DNA from: Gonatopus flavifemur | Taxonomy: Eukaryota > Arthropoda > Insecta > Hymenoptera > Dryinidae | Length of the DNA stretch: 64,000 nucleotides | Direction: 5' to 3' | NCBI GenBank assembly: GCA_018340375.1 | Contig: JAFFJZ010000016.1 | Coordinates: forward strand, 1,867,372 to 1,931,371 | In this document: in pieces, positions 1-11,300 of the stretch | How positions within the stretch are numbered: position 1 is the stretch's first letter | How the letters are laid out: the number at the start of each line of letters is the position of its first letter | Notes under the pieces: generated by a model | Told to the model about the DNA's origin: nothing | Databases searched by the model: none | What the model saw: the letters and a program-made list of their open reading frames with translations, nothing else | Position numbers and translations under genes: made by a program

Positions 1-795
1 AATCAATTGAACCTTCAGGATATCTCAATACTTTTTTCAGACAACGCCAAGGTTCTTTATTATTTTCATTCAGATATCTGCTCAAAATATTTACGGCTGT
101 ACTGAAAACAGGTCTCGTGCATATCATCACGTACATCAAACATCCAATTAGATTTCGGCATGGAACGTTGTAGTCTTTGTCACAGTTCAACGATTCATAA
201 TCTAGTTTTATTTCAAGTGGCGTATTGACAGTTTGACAATCTTGCATATTTAATTTGTTTAAAATCTTTCGTATATACGCACTTTTTGATCCAAGGTCAC
301 TTGATTATCTTTTCTTCTAATTTTGATTCCGAGAAAAAGTTTGATCTCCTTTGAATCTAACATACAAAATTTGTTCATTAAATAAGTTTTGAAATTTTTC
401 ATTGTACTTATATTTGCAGTAGCAATCACTAAATCATCTACATATAACACTACATAAATATTATAAATTATGTTCCCTTTATCCAAAATATATATACAGC
501 GATCAACAGATGAATTTTGAAAGCCTTTTTCTTATAAAGTTTGCTCAGACGTCTCAAACTAACATCTTGCGGACTGTTTCAGTCCATATAAGGTCTCATT
601 TGATTTGCAAACCTGATTACTCTCACTCATAACTCCTTCAGAAACTTTCATATAAATTTCATCCTTCAATATGCCGTTCAAAGAGGCCGTTTTCACATCC
701 ATATGATGGACTAATAGGTTATTTTGGTTTGAAAGGGCTATTATAAATCTAAAACTCGAAATTCTTGCAACCAGCGCAAATGTTCCAATACCCAT
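1..795 (-). pseudogene. copia reverse transcriptase / RNase H region, broken
   Basis: RNA-dependent DNA polymerase part of the copia polyprotein. Around 559-795 the fingers/palm read HHMDVKTASLNG and YGLKQSA, the usual copia DVKTAFLNG and YGLKQAPR blocks. At 259-486 the catalytic box YVDDL is followed by FLGIKI. Below 258 the frame resembles the RT-RNase H connection (RNLIGCLMYVM, TRPVFSTAVNILSRY). Several frameshifts separate the blocks (about 487-558 and 250-260). Between CKWV (near 800) and VARISSFRF roughly 30 residues normally present are missing, so there is an internal deletion. It cannot make a functional enzyme. Confidence 0.9.
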
Positions 796-799
796 TTAC

Positions 800-2112
800 A
801 ATCGACAATATTCTTGTTTTCCGGTCTTGATACTAAAAACCAAATATTATCTCTCAGAAGAGAATCTGTTTTCTCCTCAATAGGTCGTTTCCACTGAATT
901 CTATCATCCCTATTTTTAATTCCTCTATATGAGTTAGAGATTCCGCATACCATAGATTGAGCACACATCAAATCATCATTCAACCCATCATCTTCCTTGT
1001 AAGAAACAACTGAACGATTTTTAATTCTTTCACTCCTCCTGAGCTTTGGCGATACTTTTTGGGTGTTTGTAGCGTCTAATTCAACTATATCTGATTTTTC
1101 AATATAACACTTATGAGACTTTATTACTGATTTCAACATTACGTCAGATTCATCAGCTGTAGCATCAGAGGTTTCCATTTCATTCGATTTAAACTTAACT
1201 CTTTTGGGCCTAGATATTGAAAAATTCGTCTCATCTACTATAACATCCCTTACAACAACAGGTTTTTCAATTTCTACATTCCATACTTTATACCCATTTG
1301 GCTCATATTCAGACAATATGCCTTTCCATGATGTCTCGTCAAATTTTGTTTTCCTTACCTTATTATGCACATATACAGTCGAACCGAAAACTCCTAAATA
1401 TTTCAATTGTGACCTTTTAGTATGCCACATCTCATATGGTGTCTTCACCTCTTCAATAGCTCTAGTGGGAGTCAAGTTTATTAAGAGTGTGACAGTAAGG
1501 ACAGCCTCACCCCAGAAAGACTTATTTAATTTCCCTCCTGCTAACATTGCGCGTGCATTTCAGTGATTGTCCTTACTATACATTCTGAGACACCATTCAA
1601 TTGTGGAGTGCGTGGAACTGTTAAATGATAACTTATACCTTTCTGTGTATAATAATCTCTGATTTCGTGTGATAAATATTCACCACCATTGTCACAATAT
1701 AAATTGACTAATTTTAGATTGAAATGAGCTTCACTTTTTGCGATATAATCTTGAAAAACCGAAAAAACATCTGATTTATATGTTAATAAGTATGTAGCGC
1801 AATAGTGTATATATGGATCAACGAATAGTACAAAGTAATTTTTGTTATTAATAGCGGAAAGAGTGATGGGCCTACAAACACCCGAATGCACTATAAATAA
1901 AGGTCTTTTTACGTGATTCTTATCCTTGATTTTTTGAAATGGTTTTCGGGCCTATTTTCCCTCTATACAAGGTTCGCATAAATTATCATTAGGTATAATT
2001 CGTTCAATTGATTCTTTTTCTTCAATCATTCCACTATTGTTCAATTTTAAAAATTTAGATTCCATTATATGTCCTAACCGTTGGTGCCATAATTCGTAAT
2101 TGTTACTATACT
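800..2112 (-). pseudogene. copia integrase, broken
   Basis: DDE-type integrase of the copia element. The N-terminal zinc-binding part is readable around 1960-2112 (LWHQRLGH, later LCEPC). The core at 1541-1891 holds LYCDNGGEYLS (second acidic residue) and PQLNGVSE (glutamate, with its usual PQxNGVxE setting). The C-terminal part, 800-1547, has FWGEAVLT and the GSTVYVH / WKGILSEYEPNGYKVW signature of the copia integrase C-terminus, then the variable linker into RT. Frame changes occur near 1545 and 1900-1960. Decayed. Confidence 0.9.
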
Positions 2113-2339
2113 AATGTACTATATACTTGAATTTTTTTTTTGATTCAATTCATTATTTTCTGTCACAAAATCAGTTCCTATCAAATTATTCAATGGCTCA
2201 CCTTTGATTACTGTCCTTTTACCTTTGTTGATTTCTACTTCTCCCGTTTCTTGAAAAATAACAGTCATTCCAGCTTGTGTTGTATCTTTCCCACTAACAA
2301 CAAATTGAATGGGAGATCTTGACAGTAGAGTATATTTTC

Positions 2340-2541
2340 GATGCTTCCTGGGATTCCCATATTACTGATACAGGTTGCCCTCCTCTGCTGCAGTGATGAA
2401 AAATCCATTCTTCGCTATGCTGATCTTAACAGGTGGTTGAAGTTCGGTGAAGGTCCTCGCGAGATCCGCTCTGTTGATGAGATGATCAGATGCTCCAGAA
2501 TCCAGAATGAAAGGAATCTTGTTTTCCTTTTCAGTCTTATG
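2340..2541 (-). pseudogene. copia aspartic protease fragment
   Basis: On the minus strand the frame reads FILDSGASDHLINR, the retropepsin active site (D-S/T-G) in the form typical of copia elements (LDSGASDHL), followed by about 45 further residues. It lies between the zinc knuckle and the integrase, as expected. The reading frame is cut on its upstream side by the MITE at 2542-2915; across the MITE it joins in register with the gag-derived sequence. Confidence 0.85.
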
Positions 2542-2915
2542 TAGTGTTGCCGCGATATTATCGTCGAAATTCAGAAATAATCGATTATCTTAATTTTGAC
2601 AGGTTTTCATGGAACTTTTAACGCGTAGATCTTCGACTGTGCACGAAATGAAACGGGATAATGGATCATCTTGGTCTTTTAAACAAAATAAATCAAAATA
2701 TTCTTACACTATCGTAACGATAATTATCGATATATCGTAACGATAAATGGAAGCATATCTTGGTTTATTTTGTGTACAAGTCTGGGATCATCCATTATTC
2801 CGTTTCATCATGAGCCTAATCGAAAATTCGTGGATTATATATTCCATAGGAACGTGTAAGAATTGAGATAATCGATTATTCCTCAATTATCGACGATAAT
2901 ATCGCGGCAACACTA
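2542..2915. mobile_element. hAT-type MITE inserted in copia gag/protease
   Basis: A 374-bp element with perfect terminal inverted repeats of about 26 bp starting TAGTGTTGCCGCGATA and ending with its complement. It is flanked by an exact 8-bp direct repeat, GTCTTATG, at 2534-2541 and 2916-2923. An 8-bp duplication and YAGNG-type ends are the hAT signature. The interior is an imperfect hairpin (GATAATGGATCATC near 2660 against GATCATCCATTAT near 2786). It has no coding capacity and must have been mobilised in trans. Confidence 0.9.
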
Positions 2916-2923
2916 GTCTTATG

Positions 2924-3178
2924 TCGATGATTTTTAACCATAAAGGCAAAAGAATTATTCCTAGTTGTTGTCGGTTGGGTTGCATTTACGGATTGAACAG
3001 TTCTATTTTTCCTGGAATTTTCGCATCGACGTTGTCTCTTGTAATGGAAACAGTTTTCTCTGATATGACCTTTACGACCACAATGATGACATTTTACACT
3101 GGGAGACGTCTTATTATTCAATTTGAAGGGTCGTGATTTATATTGTCCTGGCTGATTATTTTTCGGATTCCTTAGCAT
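2924..3178 (-). pseudogene. copia gag nucleocapsid fragment with zinc knuckle
   Basis: About 85 residues read on the minus strand with one CCHC knuckle, CHHCGRKGHIRENC (C-x2-C-x4-H-x4-C), in a basic context that would bind retroelement RNA. Downstream the protein continues into the protease once the intervening MITE is removed. The N-terminal gag part is absent: the element stops near 3180-3200, where mariner sequence begins. Confidence 0.85.
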
Positions 3179-3239
3179 TTCGGAATTGCTTTTGTTTCAG
3201 ATATCCTTTTTACTCTCAATATGTAGTACCTTTGATGTA

Positions 3240-3765
3240 CCTCAGTATGTAGAACCATCACAATCAGTGGCAAAGCCAAATATCCATGGGTCTAAGCTCC
3301 TGTTCTGGATTCGGTGGGATCAGATGGGTGTGATTTATTATGAACTGTTGAAATCGAATGAAACCATAACTGGCGATCGTTACCGACTAAAATTGATGCG
3401 CTTAAGCCGTGCATTGAAAGAAAAACGACCGGAATATTCCAAAAGACACGACAAAATCATTTTGCTGCACGACAATGCTCGTCTGCACATCGCAAAACCG
3501 GTGAAAACAGACCTCGAAACACTTAAATGGGAAATTCTACCCCACCTGTCGTATTCTCCAGATATTGCGCCATCCAATTACCATTTGTTCTGTTCGATGG
3601 CTCATAGCTTGTCTGAGCAAAAAATTCATTTCTTACGAAGATTGCCGAAAATGAGTCGGTTCGTGGATTGTATCCAAAGATGATGCGTTCTTCTGACACG
3701 CTATTCATTCCTTGCTCAAAAGATGGTCGGAAGTAGTCGGCAGCGATGGACAATACTTTGATTAA
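3240..3765 (+). pseudogene. mariner transposase, C-terminal half, broken
   Basis: Second half of a mariner transposase: KPNIHGSKLLF, WDQMGVIYYELL, then HDNARLH (second catalytic aspartate) and SPDIAPSNYHLF. In the DD34D family the third catalytic residue is the D of APSD; here it is N. After LSEQKIHF a frameshift near 3640-3660 breaks the frame, and the tail resumes as WSEVVGSDGQYFD before a stop at 3763. The N-terminal DNA-binding half and the 5' TIR are missing; the left edge is the copia remnant. It resembles the mariner at 29093-30392. Confidence 0.88.
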
Positions 3766-3863
3766 TGTATTCTTTGATTTTCATTCGAAATTAATAATTT
3801 TTTTTCATTCCAAAAACGCTACGAATTAATTCCTATTCCTAATATATAACACTGAGAACAGGA

Positions 3864-3927
3864 ATCATAATATCAACAAGGACAGATATCATAATATCAA
3901 CAAGGACAGATATCATAATATCAACAA
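3864..3927. repeat. 24-bp tandem repeat, 2.7 copies
   Basis: The unit ATCATAATATCAACAAGGAC plus AGAT is repeated exactly at 3864, 3888 and (partial) 3912. It lies just downstream of the mariner fragment. Confidence 0.85.
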
Positions 3928-4457
3928 AATTGAATGTGAAGTAAATGTGGGCGAGAATATAATAAAAGTAACTTTCTCGTCCATATTCATCCGGATTCAA
4001 AGTTCAACTGTTTCTATTTATTTTTATGCAGTATCCAAAAGTTAAAAATCTAATTGCAAGTAGGAAATTCGGATAAATCGAATTATTTCGGACCAAAACT
4101 ATTCGAGAGATTTGTTATTTGAAATGTTCATCAATCATTGGTTGAACACTGGCATGACCTAGGCTAATCGGATTGGTGTCATGGGCTTGCCAGAGTTGAT
4201 CCAGTATCGCAACGAATCTGGCCATTCACAAGACCCAGTGTTGTTTGATGTCTGTCAGATAAATGACACTAATTGAGAAACAGTGATAGCACTATAACGG
4301 CTCAATTGTTTTTGCCAGAGTCTGGCAAATAAATCTCCGTCAGTATTGGACCGTTTGTTCATTCTCGAAAATTTCCACATGGGAACTTATTGACACAAAA
4401 AATTGTACAGTTTCCATCAAATACAAGGTCTTAAACTTATCGGAGAATGCATAAGAC
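3928..4457. other. No gene recognised
   Basis: AT-rich sequence without a coherent open frame or recognised repeat, between a short tandem repeat and a small TIR element. Confidence 0.5.
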
Positions 4458-4544
4458 CCCTAGTAAAAATGAATTCCGGATCAGCGTTGTTCCGAGCCAT
4501 TTAAGCTCGGAACAATGTTGATTCGATGTCAATTTCTACGTGGG
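4458..4544. mobile_element. CCC-class short TIR element, 87 bp
   Basis: Ends CCCTAGTAAAAATG ... CAATTTCTACGTGGG are imperfect inverted repeats, flanked by AC at 4456-4457 and 4545-4546. The interior is a hairpin, GTTGTTCCGAGC ... GCTCGGAACAATG. The ends match the CCCTAGTAGAAAT elements at 17060, 43539 and 51861. Confidence 0.7.
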
Positions 4545-5476
4545 ACGTCTTTCAGATAGATATTAGATATCTTTTGGGCAATCTTTCAGAAGATATTTAA
4601 TAGATGTTTACAAGACATGTTATACAACATTTTTTGGCAAATTTTAGATGTTATTTTTATTGAGGTGCTATTACTAGACAAATTTGCGATCCATTTCATC
4701 ATTTGAAGATATTTTTATACGTTCGACTTTTATTATTGCTGAATGTGTTGTTATAAGAGAGAAGCACAACAAACTGCAAAACATATTCCCTTGATATGTT
4801 GCAATGTAAACTGCTCGAGAGCGAGGCTAGATGTGGATTGACGAGGACATTCTCACATAAACTTGTATAATAATTTAGTACACATAGAGATCGTTGAATG
4901 ATTGAAAGTGGTGGTCGCAGCATTCGAAGCAAGTTTTTTTTCATATATATTTGTTCTCACTCTGGAAGACCTTCGAATAAAACAATAAAGCAAATTTCTA
5001 AATTGATTGAAGAATGGAATCACGGACATGCGCATGTTTGTACTTGACAGTAGAAACGATATTCAATGCAACACCTTTTTTTCCTTCCATGTATTTGATT
5101 TCGAATGCAATGAAAGTTCATGAAGAATTGATTCCACACGTTCATAGAAGTTCTAGCATTTATGCGATCTTTGATTTATAATGATTTTGATAATGGTTTC
5201 AGTTGTTTTCCCTTGGTTTCCAAAAAAAACAGTATCATCACAAGAACTGTAACGCGTGGTTGAAGGGATACTAGCGGACATGACACTAGTCAAATCCTAT
5301 ATTCCAAAGTATTCGAAAACGCTTTAATAAAATTAAAGTAAGTATAGGTCTGTACAGCAACTCAATATATCCACTGAAGGATTGTTGTGTGCAGCGATAT
5401 TTTGATTTTATCAGAGCAATTTCAAATAGTTTGGATTAACTGCTATCTCTTTGAAATTTCATAGTTGGAGTGATTT
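4545..5476. other. No gene recognised; agatatctt-rich sequence
   Basis: Contains scattered copies of an AGATATCTT-like motif (about 4555-4625), also abundant at 5490-5740 and 6480-7180, suggesting old TIR-element debris. I see no coding frame with recognisable content. Confidence 0.4.
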
Positions 5477-5758
5477 TCCACACAGCATTTCAATTCTAAA
5501 AGATATCTCAAGCCAAATTTAAGGAGTCTTATGTAACATGAAATGATATTTTTAAGAGATCTAAAACAGTTCTTACTTCTAAAAGATATAATCTCGGAAG
5601 AAAAGTTTTAGATCTTCTCAAAGATATCTTTGAGATGTCTTTTAGAAGTAAGAACTATTTCAGACATCTTGAGGATATCTTTTCATGTTGCATAAGACTT
5701 CTTAAACTTTTCTGAACAGTCCCTCAAGATATCTTGGAGACCAAAAGTGCTGTGTGGG
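5477..5758. mobile_element. CCC-class palindromic element, CCCACACAGCAC type
   Basis: Left end TCCACACAGCATTTCAA and right end CTTTTGGTCT...AGTGCTGTGTGGG are inverted repeats, with TT on both sides. Long arms are visible: AGGAGTCTTATGTAACATG (about 5520) pairs with CATGTTGCATAAGACTTCTT (about 5684), and CAGTTCTTACTTCTAAAAGA with TCTTTTAGAAGTAAGAACT. The interior repeats an AAGATATCTT motif. A second copy of the same end, CCCACACAGCACTTTTGATC, starts at 5937 and runs to about 6000. Confidence 0.65.
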
Positions 5759-6088
5759 TTGAAATCTCGTCGACCACATGACAGAACGTAACCAGTCACT
5801 TTGTAATTTCTCCATTTTTTCTGAATTTTCATCATTTTGAAAGTTGAACAATCGTTCGAAATGAATTCATCTGGATAGCTATGGTTCGGACAAACAATCT
5901 GATACCATATTTTTGAAAGATCGCGATTAGAAACATCCCACACAGCACTTTTGATCTTCAAGATATCCTCAGAAACTATTTAGGAAAGTTTAAGAAGTCA
6001 TGTTTATCAGTACATGCTAATGCACATATAAACAAGACTTTTATAAACAAAGTGTCCTTCGATTATTGTTGATTGAACATACTTGATC

Positions 6089-6560
6089 ATATCCCACGCA
6101 GAAAAAAATTGGCTGGCAAAAGTACGAGTCTCACAAAAAATCTGGCCACAGCCTAAGAATACGTACAGAAAGATTCAGAAATAATGTGGGAAAAATATGA
6201 GAATGATCTTGGTGGAGGTTTGGCTACGGTATGAGCTGAGTATTGGGAGAGTATGGGTGGGAATTTGGGAAAGAATCTGGGGTTTGGGACTCGACGAAAC
6301 TTTTCCCATACTGCCATAATCAAAATGGATGGCCTTGCAAGAGTATGGGAATAGTTGGGCAAAAATTATAACGAACAGTGGGGCAATAGGTCATGGTACT
6401 AAAACTTTATTTCAGTGCTATGATAATAACATACTCGCAAACCGATTCAGGTTCTTCAAATACTTTCAATAATTATCAATTCTAGTAGATATCTTGGAAA
6501 TTCTTTTCATAAGTCTGAAGCAGGTATTTCCCATAACCTTCAAGAAGATTTCCAAGGAAT
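6089..6560. repeat. Dispersed repeat, copy A (inverted relative to 18722-19198)
   Basis: About 470 bp nearly identical, in opposite orientation, to 18722-19198. One end is ATCCCACGCAGAAAAAAATT (compare the CAC-class ends), the other is in CTTCAAGAAGATTTCCAAGG. It contains reiterated TATGGGAA/TTCCCATA motifs. The 69-codon open frame at 6153-6362 (minus) is shared by both copies, but I take it as incidental to the repeat. Confidence 0.75.
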
Positions 6561-7828
6561 ATCTTGAAGAGCAATACTTCATTATAATATATTTCAGATT
6601 TGTGTTTGTTCCGTTAAGGAGACAAAACAAAGTCAGTGCAAAATTTTGTATGCCTTCCCACATGCGTCCAAGTGTATGAAATTCCCAACATTTTTCATAC
6701 ATGTCTACAAGACTCCGGGAAAGCGCTAGGTAGAATAAGCTTTTTTCCTCAACCCAGATAGCCTGATTCCATGTAAGTTTCATTCTTTCACAATCTTCAT
6801 TCCACATCTGGAATGTTCTTAGAACGTTAAACAAATTTCTGCAACATTTTTGAAATGTTTTGGAAATTTTTCAAATATACATCGTGCTGCCAGGTTAAAT
6901 GCTTCCCACTGCCCCAAATGTATCTCACACGAATGTGTCATGAAAACTACCCGCATAACAATTTGTGTCACAAGATATCTTCCAGACAAGTTCAAGATCT
7001 CTGATGCAACGTGTTTGGATGTTTTTCGGAGGCCTAAAACACGTTTTATGTCTGAGAGGGATTTTTTGGATTTTTTATGGACGTAAAGCATGTTTCAACC
7101 GTCTAAAGGATACCTAAATACGTTGCATAAAACATTTTCAACTCGCCTAGAAGATATCCTGAGACGTGAATTGTTTTGTGGGTACCTTATCATTTTCTGT
7201 GCTGCTTGGAAATATTTCCTCCAAATCTGTGGAACAAATGTAATACATGTTTGAAAACCTGAAATCCTGGAGACGCCCATGAACAAGTGTATACAAATTT
7301 TCATGAAACCTCTAAGAAAATTTTGACACCGGTCAAGGACAAGCAATCTTAATTGAACATATCATGTGTGTGACATTTTCTGATCAAAGTCGGAAGAGTC
7401 TCTCGTCAAATTGAGGGAACGCGTATTTTAATAAAATCGAAATGAGTGATGAATTATTACTTTTTGAGGGGGAAAATTTCTTTTTCCCCACAGAATCCGC
7501 AAGAAAATCAAATTCTGCTCAAGTCTAGCATGATTTCGTCCTTGAAACATGTGTCGCACGGAAAAAAAATCCCATGTAGATCCGGTGTTGGTTTGTATTA
7601 ATTTGAAATGACTGCTCATTAAATGAAATTCAATTGGAATAAAATTCAAATTGGAACCAATGTTATATGGACATTGCTACTGAAAGAAATGGAAGTAGTG
7701 TGCTATGATAACCATGATAACAATGTAAATCCAACTGGACCCTGCAGTAGATTTTACATCATATCTGCATTGTAATCGTAACCTCACTTCCCATGAAATT
7801 TTTACATGTCCATTTTTTTCGTGCACTA
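6561..7828. other. Repeat debris, no gene recognised
   Basis: Overlapping short frames on both strands, but no protein family is recognisable. The segment is rich in TTCCA/TGGAA and GATATCTT reiterations and holds one AACCCAGATAGCCTG block near 6738, mirrored near 18155 (CAGGCTATCTGGGTT). It is probably a set of degraded short TIR elements. Confidence 0.4.
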
Positions 7829-7927
7829 CCCGAGTAGAAATTTGGTAAGGCCAACGTCGGGGCCTTATGAGGTAAGCTATTCGCCACATAAGACCCCGAC
7901 GTTTGCCTTACCATATTTCTACTCGGA
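7829..7927. mobile_element. Short palindromic TIR element, CCCGAGTAGAAAT type
   Basis: About 98 bp forming one hairpin: CGAGTAGAAATTTGGTAAGG ... CCTTACCATATTTCTACTCG, with an inner arm CGTCGGGGCCTTATG / CATAAGACCCCGACG. The ends resemble the CCCTAGTAGAAAT family. The target duplication is not clear. Confidence 0.65.
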
Positions 7928-7943
7928 AATGTGTCACAGATAG

Positions 7944-8080
7944 GCGATATTCACCGTATCGATTTTTTTGTATACAATCTTTGTCTAGTCTATGTCAAAA
8001 TTGTATATAAATTTTATATAAATTCATAGAAACTAGATACATATTGAATACAAAAATATCTTTACGGTAAATATCACCCA
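7944..8080. mobile_element. Short TIR element, GGTATTTACCGTATCGAT family, copy 1
   Basis: The arm GATATTCACCGTATCGAT...TTTGTATACAAT is inverted as ATTGAATACAAAAATATC...ACGGTAAATATC. The same TIR occurs at 57313-57429, so this is a mobile family with at least two copies here. Confidence 0.65.
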
Positions 8081-8360
8081 TTTTTATTATTCATATATAA
8101 TTAAATTGAAATAAATTAAATTAAATTTGTCATTCCCATTCATTATTCATTGATTATGAGTTATTGTAACATATTTCACGAACCTTAATTTTATTAACAA
8201 ATTATTCAGTCCAAAAATGTGATCACCAAGATAATATGACATTTATGTTCTCAACAATTCTGACATTTGATATACAAACATAATATTTCCCTAGGCATGC
8301 TGCATGTGTGCGATATTTATTCACATTCAATGAATTTATCGGTTCTCCAACGTATAGCCT

Positions 8361-11300
8361 TTAACTATCCTCAATTTTTATGGAGAAACATACGTTTTTC
8401 AAATCATCCACGTTAATTGGCACCAACTCATCAACTTGATCAAGTGCTGCGTACATACACGGGATTGACATATTTTGGATAGGAGTATTGAATACTGGAT
8501 GGACAATTAACGGGGAGATGATTGCGTAATGTTGAGATAAACAGTCACATAAGTTAGCACATACACAATTTGTTACTCGAATTAAATACTGAACAATGCC
8601 TAATTTATCACTGTTTCCATCAATATATTTCACATATGAAGATTTGGTCTTTAATTTACGATTGTACTTTTCTGAAACGTATAAATATTTGTTTTTGAAC
8701 AATCTATGAAATTCATAAAAACTGGAACCTTCAATCTCATGGTACAGCAATATTTTCCGCAAATTTTCGCTTAAATTGATCAATCTCGTACATTTTCCAA
8801 TAATATGCACATTATTGGTGGAGGTTGATTTCAGATTGTATTTTGAAAATAATTGTTCGAAAAACTGGTATGCATCGGAATCTTTCACAAATGATAGATG
8901 TCGTAATGTGGAAAGATTCAAATATGCAGATGTGGCTGAAGAAATTTGTAAATGTGGGCAGTTACTTCCATGAACAAATTTTTTTAAACGACCATTGAAA
9001 TCTTCAAATGTAAAACATGAAGTGGTCCACAAAGGACCAAAGTCTTTAACGTTTCGTGACAAGTGCCGTAATTGGTGTACATTATTCGTCATGTATCTTA
9101 ATCCATATAATATCTCAAATCTCCTCACAAATTCTTCCAATGCTTGAGAAGCTGTTTCAATCATGTCAGATGTTACTTTGTCTTGGTTCAGTAAAGATAT
9201 ACCCAATACTAGTGATTTGTAATGTTCAAAATATATCTGCTAGTATTGGCAGTGAATAATAAAAGAACCACGTTTTTCTCTCATCTGCTTTGTAATAATT
9301 TACATGCTGCCCTATTGATCGAGGAAGTCTTGGTACAAATGATGGAGGAGAAATAGATTTCAAGCGTTGATCGATAAGAACTATCATTTTAAATAACGAG
9401 AAAGGTGAATCTGAAAACTTTTGCGTAAACCACAAAAACATCAGAAGTTTGACGACACCTTCGTATACGCAATGCATCGGATCCACAGCTGTTGCTCTGA
9501 TATAGTTATAAACTATAGATGACATAATTGTAGGTCCTTTAACCCCACATACAGGTTTTCCAGTTCTCATTGCTTGCTGTGCATGACAAAGACTTTCCTC
9601 TTCTGACCTCAAAGTTATTGGTTCGTAAGGATATACTTGAACTTTTTCAGATCCTAGGTGTAAACCTTTTTGTTTACATTTTTGGCAACCGAATTTTCCA
9701 TTATATTGTACCATATTCAAACAAAGAGCCTTGGCTGGCAAATCACATGTACAGCAAATAATCAGTCCTTTCACTTTGATAGGCATGTTAGAATCATATA
9801 CTTCCATGTCAACACCTCTTGCTAATTGAATCAAGCTCTGATGCAGTGCTTGAAGGTATAAGTTTGGGATCGGTTTTTGTTCTCCAAACCAAAGTCCACA
9901 CATTATGAAATTTTTTGATTTATATCTTTCAAGGTAGGGTAGTTCATTTATCACTAAATAGATGGGCCATATACTGAACTTTGATGATTTGAATATGGCG
10001 ACGCCATCTGTATTCATTGTGAACGTGATATTGTATGGATCAGATAGTATATTTTTTCTATACATCAAGTTCTGATAAATTTTTCCGTCATAAATATCCT
10101 CAAGACTGTTCGCATTATGATGTCTAGTAAAATGATATTTCAATTTATCATAAAAGCCTGGAAGTTGATATAACATTTGGAGTTGCGTAATAATTGGGAT
10201 TTCTAAGAAATACGAGATTTTCGAAGGATCATGGTTATTGGAGCCACAGGTGTTAGCATTTGGTAATTTTTGTAGACAACAGGCACAAAAATGATGTCGA
10301 ATCAAAGGTGTTCGCACATGAGAGAAGTATTTCTTAAATTGATAGAGCGTTGATTTACAATGATTAGGTTTGGGACAGTGAATTTCAATCAGACGTAATA
10401 AAGCATCCAGAAGGGTCCCAGTTACACAAAAACGAAATGTGAAATGTAATATACACATTAAACTTTCAGCAACTGTGATCGGTGCGGCCGCATAAAGTGG
10501 TGGATCTTCTACATTGGGAGGATCGTTGGAATCATCAAATGGATCAGTTTCGGAATCACTTTCAGAGTCACGCGCATCAAAGTATACTTCATGATCGTCG
10601 TCGTTAGCTCCATTATCTTCGTAATCACTATTCACTAAAATATTAAGTTTAAAAAGGAACATCCCGAACAGCACGATGTGTCTCTGGGACGTTTTCTGAA
10701 CGTTCAGAAAACCTCTCCTACGTTCTATAAACCTTCCATAAACGTTCCAGTGGCACGGTGTGCTGTCTGGGATACATGACTGAATGAATTTACATTAATC
10801 CACCGTTATAATAATCTTATTAAAAATGAATGTATCATTCAGATCAGATCAGGTAAACCTTGATTCAGTCTAGGTCCTTATGAGGTGACCTTGTGTACCT
10901 TGAGGATATATTGAGGTAATACCAGCGACCCTTGAAGATACAAACCCAAACTCATCGGCTATACGTTAAGGAGAGAGGTCTTGACCAACGCTACTATCCC
11001 CTAAATTGAACATAGGCAATAGTTGCTTTTTCTTTTGCCTGTACTTGTTGTGTGAAAGTACAAAAGACAATGCTATGACCGTGTGTGGAGTGCAAAGAAA
11101 TTCATACTGTAGATACCTCACCATTTGAGTCATGCTACACTATTATCAGGACTTTACGAAAACTGATGGAGCAAAATTTAATTAGAAATCATGTATCGAA
11201 AATTCAAAAATGAATCACAATCAAAACGTGAAAGAGAAATCAAAACAACGTTGAAAAATGGAATATAGTTAGAACTGCAATTCAATCTCATAGTTGGTCA

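Larger units (their letters stand above)
1..3180 (-). mobile_element. Ty1/copia retrotransposon remnant (gag-pol)
   Basis: Read on the minus strand, the copia order is visible: nucleocapsid zinc knuckle, aspartic protease, integrase (zinc-binding region, then core), reverse transcriptase, start of RNase H. This integrase-before-RT order is diagnostic of Ty1/copia rather than gypsy. The element runs off the left edge, so its 3' LTR is not seen, and no 5' LTR is recognisable before it abuts a mariner fragment near 3200. Frameshifts, stops, an internal deletion before the RT palm and a nested 374-bp MITE make it inactive. Confidence 0.92.

Noticed and set aside
1204..1566. Plus-strand 120-codon frame
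   Set aside because: Antisense to the copia integrase.
6153..6362. 69-residue frame present in two near-identical copies (also 18920-19129)
   Set aside because: Identity is explained by the whole 470-bp repeat, which extends far beyond the frame; no coding-type conservation pattern could be judged.
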